Origin: Alphaproteobacteria bacterium
Lineage (GTDB): Bacteria > Pseudomonadota > Alphaproteobacteria > DAOWDM01
Reading direction: 5' to 3'
Assembly: GCA_030639035.1 (NCBI GenBank)
Contig: DAOWDM010000145.1
Location: forward strand, 1-9,417
DNA length: 9,417 nt
Shown here piece after piece: positions 6,081 through 9,417 of this stretch. Made by a program: the position numbers and the translations under genes. The first letter of the stretch is position 1. Each line of letters begins with the position of its first letter. The notes below the pieces were generated by a model. It was not told the DNA's origin. It searched no databases and saw nothing but the letters and a program-made list of their open reading frames with translations.

Positions 6081-7523
6081 TTATACAGGAAGGGCAACAG
6101 TAAATGTTGTCCCTTCTTCTGGTTGGCTTTTGATTCTTATCTCTCCAAGATGTGCGTCAATAATCTTTTTTACAATAGACATTCCTAATCCAGTGCTTTT
6201 TTCACCACCAGTAGGTTTTACATTAAGCCGTTCAAATTCATCAAACAATTTTTTCTGTTCCCCAATATTCATGCCTTGACCATTGTCCGATACAGAAAAA
6301 ATTACCATATCATCAGATTTGTCTGTTGTAATAAAAACTAAAGAGTCTTTTGGTGAAAATTTCAAAGCATTAGAAAGCAGATTGTCAACAACCTGCCCTA
6401 TCCTGTTGTTATCAAAATAACTTTCTGGAACAGGCAGTAGTTTTGTTTTCAATTCAATATTTTTGTTTTTAGCTTTAAATTCAAAAATAAGCTTTATTCT
6501 TTCTTCAACAAGACGAGTTAAATTGTTTTGTTTTTTATTAAGCTTGAACTTTCCGCTTTCAATTGATGTTATATCCAAAAGGTCATCAAGAAGAGTATTC
6601 ATTTGATTTCCAGAAAGAGCGATATACCTCAGCAATTGTTTTGATTTTTCCTCATCTAAATCACGTTCTAATATAATTTGACTAAATCCGATTATAGAAG
6701 AAAGTGGCATTCTTAAGTCATGCGACACTGTTCCTAGAAATCTATTTTTCTGTATATTTAGTTTTTTAAGTTCTTGAATTTGATTAACCAGCTTCATGTT
6801 CTGCATAATTCTGCAAATGAGTTCTTCTTTCAAAAAAGGTTTGTGAATAAAATCATTCGCACCATTTTTTAGAAATTTAACAGAAAGCATCTGAGAACCA
6901 TAAGCTGAAACACCAATAATGACCAGTTTTTCCCTATCATATGTTTCTCGGATTTTCTTTGTTAGAACAGCTCCGTCCATATATGGCATATGATAATCTG
7001 TAACAATAAGTTTTATATTAGGATTGTTTTCTAATATTTTTAACGCTTCTAAACCGTCTTCAGCTTCATAAACATCAAACATCTGTGATTCAAGAATGTC
7101 CATAATATATTTTCGTGAAGCAGAAGAATCTTCTACAACAAGAGCTTTGATTTTGCTATTTTTCTGTAATTGAGATATCAGAGAAACTACATATTTAATG
7201 CTTTCTCTATTTCCTTTCAATACATAATCGATAACATTTTTTTCAAACATGTCTTCTCTTTGTTTATCGTTTAAACCAGCAGTAAAAACAACAGTTGGGA
7301 TATTTTTTTCTCTTATATAGTCAACGATTACTCCATGCTGAGCATCTGGAAGTTCCAAATCAATAATGGCAATAAATATATCGTTATCAGAACTTTCAAT
7401 AATATTTTTTGCTTCTTTAAAGCTTGAAGCTACTTCTACATCTGTTTCTAATTCTTCTATAATCTGCTTTTTTAAAATGTTAGCAAAAAACTTTGAATCT
7501 TCAACAATAAGAACTTTGGACAT
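6081..7523 (-). CDS. Hybrid histidine kinase: REC-REC-HisKA-HATPase
   Basis: This is a 480-residue soluble sensor kinase with no membrane segments. Receiver domain 1 (about 3-118) has acidic residues Glu8/Asp9, phosphoacceptor Asp55, Thr81 and Lys103. Receiver domain 2 (about 126-243) has Glu131/Asp132, Asp176, Ser206 and Lys228, so both appear competent. A short coiled linker leads to the HisKA domain (about 257-325), with phosphorylated His268 in FLGTVSHDLRMPL. The HATPase domain (about 365-480) has an N box (DNLLSNALKFSP, 380-391), a G1 box DNGQG (413-417), an F-box-like LFDEF and a G2 box GLG (445-447). Receivers placed before the kinase suggest that it takes input from other phosphorelay proteins rather than from a ligand. 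No response-regulator gene adjoins it, so it is an orphan here. AGAGTG about 8 bases upstream of the ATG is a weak ribosome site. An 11-base palindrome, ATGTTTAACAT, lies at 7544-7554 in its upstream region. Its 3' end faces the metallopeptidase-like gene with a 12-base gap. Confidence 0.95.
   Translation of the reverse strand: MSKVLIVEDSKFFANILKKQIIEELETDVEVASSFKEAKNIIESSDNDIFIAIIDLELPDAQHGVIVDYIREKNIPTVVFTAGLNDKQREDMFEKNVIDYVLKGNRESIKYVVSLISQLQKNSKIKALVVEDSSASRKYIMDILESQMFDVYEAEDGLEALKILENNPNIKLIVTDYHMPYMDGAVLTKKIRETYDREKLVIIGVSAYGSQMLSVKFLKNGANDFIHKPFLKEELICRIMQNMKLVNQIQELKKLNIQKNRFLGTVSHDLRMPLSSIIGFSQIILERDLDEEKSKQLLRYIALSGNQMNTLLDDLLDITSIESGKFKLNKKQNNLTRLVEERIKLIFEFKAKNKNIELKTKLLPVPESYFDNNRIGQVVDNLLSNALKFSPKDSLVFITTDKSDDMVIFSVSDNGQGMNIGEQKKLFDEFERLNVKPTGGEKSTGLGMSIVKKIIDAHLGEIRIKSQPEEGTTFTVALPV
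6088..6117 (+). terminator. Hairpin at the convergent gene ends, possible terminator of the metallopeptidase-like gene
   Basis: AAGGGCAACA (6090-6099) pairs with TGTTG plus CCCTT (6105-6109, 6111-6115) across a GTAAA loop with a single bulged T. The stem can be extended outward by a G-C and a G-T pair. The plus-strand transcript continues CTTCTTCT, which is pyrimidine-rich but not a true U-tract. The hairpin lies inside the last codons of the convergent kinase gene, where only 12 bases separate the two stops, so any terminator of the plus-strand gene has to lie in coding sequence. Confidence 0.35.
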
Positions 7524-7564
7524 TATGATTCACTCTAGGTAAGATGTTTAACATAAAAGTTTAT

Positions 7565-7592
7565 TTGAAATAGATAGATATGAAAATATAGC
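7565..7592 (+). promoter_or_regulatory. Possible promoter for the phosphomannose-isomerase-type cupin gene
   Basis: TTGAAA (7565-7570) and TATAGC (7587-7592) are separated by 16 bases in the divergent region between the kinase and cupin genes. The predicted start near 7599 leaves a leader of about 29 bases containing AGGAG at 7613-7617. The -10 match is partial and the region is A+T-rich. Confidence 0.4.
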
Positions 7593-7627
7593 CATTTTAA
7601 CAGGTATCTAAAAGGAGTGTTCAGGAT

Positions 7628-7993
7628 ATGAGTTCTAATATGTATAAACGAGGTGATTCAGACGAACGACCTTGGGGGCGTTGGGAAGTTTTGGATACAG
7701 GAGCAGAATTTGTTGTTAAAAGAATATTGGTGAAGCCTGACAATATTCTTTCCCTGCAGCTTCATCACCATCGTTTTGAACACTGGGTTATTGTAAGCGG
7801 CACAGCTCGTGTAACTCTTGGGGAAGAAGAGTTTGACATTAAAGCCAACGAACACGTTTATATCCCTGTAGAAACAAAGCACAGAATAGCCAATATTTCT
7901 GGCTCTCCAATGGAATTTATAGAAGTACAAACAGGCAAAATTCTTGATGAGAACGACATCGTCCGCTTTGAAGACAACTACGGAAGAGCCTGA
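7628..7993 (+). CDS. Stand-alone cupin of the type II phosphomannose isomerase C-terminal family
   Basis: This is a 121-residue cytoplasmic single-domain cupin. It matches the C-terminal isomerase domain of bifunctional mannose-1-phosphate guanylyltransferase/mannose-6-phosphate isomerases. That domain interconverts fructose-6-phosphate and mannose-6-phosphate in the route to GDP-mannose. Visible family marks are RPWGRWEVLD (14-23), the metal-site motif LQLHHHRFEHWVIVSGTA (His46, His48, Glu51), the second cupin motif YIPVETKHRIAN (His85) and the C-terminal EVQTGKILDENDIVRFEDNYGR. The guanylyltransferase domain is absent, and nothing suggests truncation: AGGAG lies 10 bases before the ATG and the C-terminus is complete. 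An ATG at codon 5 is a less likely start. No sugar-nucleotide genes adjoin it, so partners must be elsewhere. Catalytic activity of such stand-alone cupins is inferred from the family. Confidence 0.9.
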   Translation: MSSNMYKRGDSDERPWGRWEVLDTGAEFVVKRILVKPDNILSLQLHHHRFEHWVIVSGTARVTLGEEEFDIKANEHVYIPVETKHRIANISGSPMEFIEVQTGKILDENDIVRFEDNYGRA

Positions 7994-8003
7994 TTTTCCA
8001 CTA

Positions 8004-8071
8004 TCATTGCGAGTTATGTTAATGCAATCTCTCTTTATAGATTGTAGCGTCGCTAACGCTTCTCGCAATGA
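8004..8071. repeat. Dispersed palindromic repeat (ATTGCGAG...CTCGCAAT type)
   Basis: TCATTGCGAG (8004-8013) and CTCGCAATGA (8062-8071) are perfect 10-base inverted ends. Inside, CAATCT (8025-8030) pairs with AGATTG (8039-8044) around an 8-base loop. The right arm holds a further small hairpin, AGCGT (8046-8050) with ACGCT (8056-8060). The whole unit can fold into one long or cruciform structure. It resembles short non-coding repeats with ATTGCGAG...GCAATC arms known from many AT-rich and host-associated bacterial genomes; this is from memory, not a search. It sits 11 bases after the cupin stop and 31 bases before the end of ydbL, between convergent genes, and could act as a two-way terminator. 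Confidence 0.75.
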
Positions 8072-8101
8072 CAATGGAGTGATGGAAACAGCGGTTTTAC
8101 T

Positions 8102-8437
8102 TTACTTTTTCACCCATGAACCTAAACCATTCATATAGTATTGTCCTGACGGCATTTTACCAATTACTTTGCTAGCAGTAACTTTTCCGACTGCTTGTAA
8201 ATCAGTGCCAGTTTTTTTTGCAAGCTCTTTGTACATGGCTTTTCTTTTTGCATTTATTTCTGTAGCAAGTGCGGCTATTTCTCCTTTAGCATCTGTCTTT
8301 ATAACACCGAGGAAACCATCTTGTTTTTCACCTACATAGCCTGAATTTTTTGCTTCTTCTAAAGAAAATGCAAAAACAGGACTAGCTGAAAACAAAAACA
8401 TGCAAGTAACAATTCCAAGCAAACAAAGATTTTTCAT
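8102..8437 (-). CDS. ydbL: YdbL family periplasmic protein (DUF1318)
   Basis: This 111-residue protein has a signal peptide (residues 1-23, MKN... to SPVFA), with predicted cleavage before FSLEEAKNSG. The mature form shows the YdbL pattern: a leading LEEAKxxGxVGE, a helical middle with INAKRKAMYKELAKKTG, and a C-terminal GQYYMNGLGSWVKK. In E. coli, YdbL is a periplasmic partner that controls assembly of the YnbE lipoprotein on YdbH. AGGAGT (8451-8446) lies 8 bases before the ATG. It is the last gene of the ydbH-ynbE-ydbL unit, 25 bases after ynbE, the same order as in E. coli. The palindromic repeat lies just downstream. Confidence 0.88.
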   Translation of the reverse strand: MKNLCLLGIVTCMFLFSASPVFAFSLEEAKNSGYVGEKQDGFLGVIKTDAKGEIAALATEINAKRKAMYKELAKKTGTDLQAVGKVTASKVIGKMPSGQYYMNGLGSWVKK

Positions 8438-8462
8438 ATAAAAATACTCCTAAAAAATAATA

Positions 8463-8651
8463 TCAAAACAAGTCGTGATTTTCTGAAAGAAGTTTTTCAA
8501 TATCTTTATCAAGACGAATGATTATTTCTTCTTCAAGCTTAATATTAAGGTTTATGACAATAGGCTTATCTGGTGCTTCTATTTTTACAGTTGGATGACA
8601 TGCTGTAATAAAAGCAATCATTAACAAAGCTAAAAATCGAGTTAAGAACAT
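8463..8651 (-). CDS. ynbE: YnbE-like outer-membrane lipoprotein
   Basis: This 62-residue lipoprotein has a hydrophobic signal ending in the lipobox ITAC, with Cys18 as the lipidated residue. The mature part follows the YnbE pattern closely: PTVKIEAPDKPIVINLN, then a KLEEEIIIRLDKDIEKLL helix, and a terminal DLF as in E. coli YnbE. In E. coli, YnbE stacks onto the C-terminus of the AsmA-like protein YdbH and helps complete a bridge that carries phospholipids to the outer membrane. A strong ribosome site (AGGAGGGGAG, 8664-8655) lies just before the ATG, 15 bases from the ydbH stop. It is easily missed because it is short. Confidence 0.9.
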   Translation of the reverse strand: MFLTRFLALLMIAFITACHPTVKIEAPDKPIVINLNIKLEEEIIIRLDKDIEKLLSENHDLF

Positions 8652-8666
8652 AAACTCCCCTCCTGT

Positions 8667-9417
8667 TTATTGCTGAAACTGTTTTATACGTTCCGTTATT
8701 TGAGCTGGTATAGCAAACTGTTTCAGTTTTCTTTTAATGAGTTTTGCTATATTTCCTTGAAGGTTTGTATTTAACTCAATAGACCTTCCTTTATATAAAT
8801 CAGGATTTTTCCCTTTCAAGTGTAGTTTAATATTTGTTTTGCCAGATGTAGAGCCTTCAATTTCAATATCCATTTTTTTATATTGAAAGTTCTCTAAAGC
8901 ATCTAGTAGCGTTTGCAAACTTTTAGCACTTGGTTTTACATCAGGAAGATACTTGATTGTTCCTGTATCCGTAGTCCACAATTTACCGTTTATTATAGAA
9001 ATTTCCTTAGAACTGATAGACAATGGAATACGTCCTGACACAAGACCTGTAGCTTGAAAGTTCTCAAGATTTATAATCTGAGACAAAGCATTAAGATCAA
9101 CATCGCTTACATTCAAAACAAGCTTGGAATCTTTTTTATCAAGAGGAACAATCCCATTTTCAATATTTAACGCTCCACCTGCTATTGATAAAGCTACGTT
9201 TTCGATAACAAGCTGGTTTTGCCCGTCAATATGAAAAAGCACCATAGCATTTTCTATAGGAATAGCCATATCAAACATATCTGCATGAATAAGCTGGCTT
9301 TTAGCAGTTTCAAACGGAAAAGGGTTAGTAATATCTATAACCGTATTTATGTTTGCAACTTTCATTCCGCCGTATGTAAAAGACATATCTTGAAGAAGCA
9401 ATTGCATATCGCTTAAC
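8667..9417 (-). CDS. ydbH: YdbH family AsmA-like phospholipid transport protein, C-terminal part (5' end beyond window)
   Basis: The frame is open from the stop at 8667-8669 to the right edge, giving 249 codons of the C-terminus. YdbH proteins are usually over 800 residues, so most of the gene lies outside; the internal ATG at 9407 is not a real start. The visible part is rich in alternating beta strands. It shows the family's repeated inward pattern: NTVIDITNPFPFET, then IENVALSIAGGALNIENG, the VSDVDLNALSQIINLENF segment and ATGLVSGRIPLSI. It ends in a basic helix. YdbH is anchored in the inner membrane and spans the periplasm as a lipid-conducting groove, overlapping in function with TamB and YhdP in E. 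coli. The assignment rests on this pattern together with the following ynbE and ydbL genes. Confidence 0.88.
   Translation of the reverse strand, partial: LSDMQLLLQDMSFTYGGMKVANINTVIDITNPFPFETAKSQLIHADMFDMAIPIENAMVLFHIDGQNQLVIENVALSIAGGALNIENGIVPLDKKDSKLVLNVSDVDLNALSQIINLENFQATGLVSGRIPLSISSKEISIINGKLWTTDTGTIKYLPDVKPSAKSLQTLLDALENFQYKKMDIEIEGSTSGKTNIKLHLKGKNPDLYKGRSIELNTNLQGNIAKLIKRKLKQFAIPAQITERIKQFQQ

Noticed and set aside
7544..7554. Palindrome ATGTTTAACAT upstream of the kinase as a firm operator
   Set aside because: Eleven bases of A+T-rich symmetry are expected by chance in such a window, and no promoter could be placed relative to it; it is mentioned only in the kinase entry.
7658..8138. 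Open frames spanning the palindromic repeat (minus 7658-8074 and plus 7944-8138)
   Set aside because: They start or end in the non-coding repeat, overlap the well-supported cupin gene and resemble known spurious peptides from such repeats.
1..9417. CRISPR arrays, tRNA or rRNA genes, transposases or phage genes
   Set aside because: No regularly spaced repeats, cloverleaf candidates or recombinase motifs were seen on either strand.

Overview
The window is A+T-rich and gene-dense. It looks like a chromosomal segment of a low-GC alphaproteobacterium. The best evidence is a ProRS of the short type, about 437 residues with no large editing insertion between class II motifs 2 and 3, whose N-terminus reads like alphaproteobacterial ProS proteins. 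A YdbH-YnbE-YdbL gene set (so a Gram-negative double membrane) and a dispersed ATTGCGAG-type palindromic repeat fit this. A host-associated or gut lineage is plausible from base composition, but that is inference.

Layout. At the left edge, on the minus strand, lies the N-terminal part of an N6-adenine DNA methyltransferase with a fused helix-turn-helix domain. It starts 10 bases after the stop of proS. Upstream of proS on the same strand is a small exported protein of unknown function. A divergent intergenic region (about 2552-2665) then leads to a plus-strand HAD-family phosphatase with an unusual Lys-rich C-terminal tail. After a terminator-like hairpin comes a 754-residue plus-strand protein that I do not recognise; it carries an HExxH zinc-peptidase signature. 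It converges, with a 12-base gap, on a minus-strand histidine kinase with two N-terminal receiver domains. Divergent from the kinase is a stand-alone phosphomannose-isomerase-type cupin. An imperfect palindromic repeat fills the short space between the cupin gene and the convergent ydbH-ynbE-ydbL operon, whose first gene runs off the right edge.

How the genes relate. Only two groups look like transcription units: the exported protein, proS and the methyltransferase (minus strand), and ydbH-ynbE-ydbL (minus strand). The latter encodes a predicted bridge for phospholipid movement from inner to outer membrane. The other genes appear to be single units. I see no complete new multi-gene system. 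The items most worth following up are the large metallopeptidase-like protein, the methyltransferase placed directly behind proS, and the dispersed repeat.
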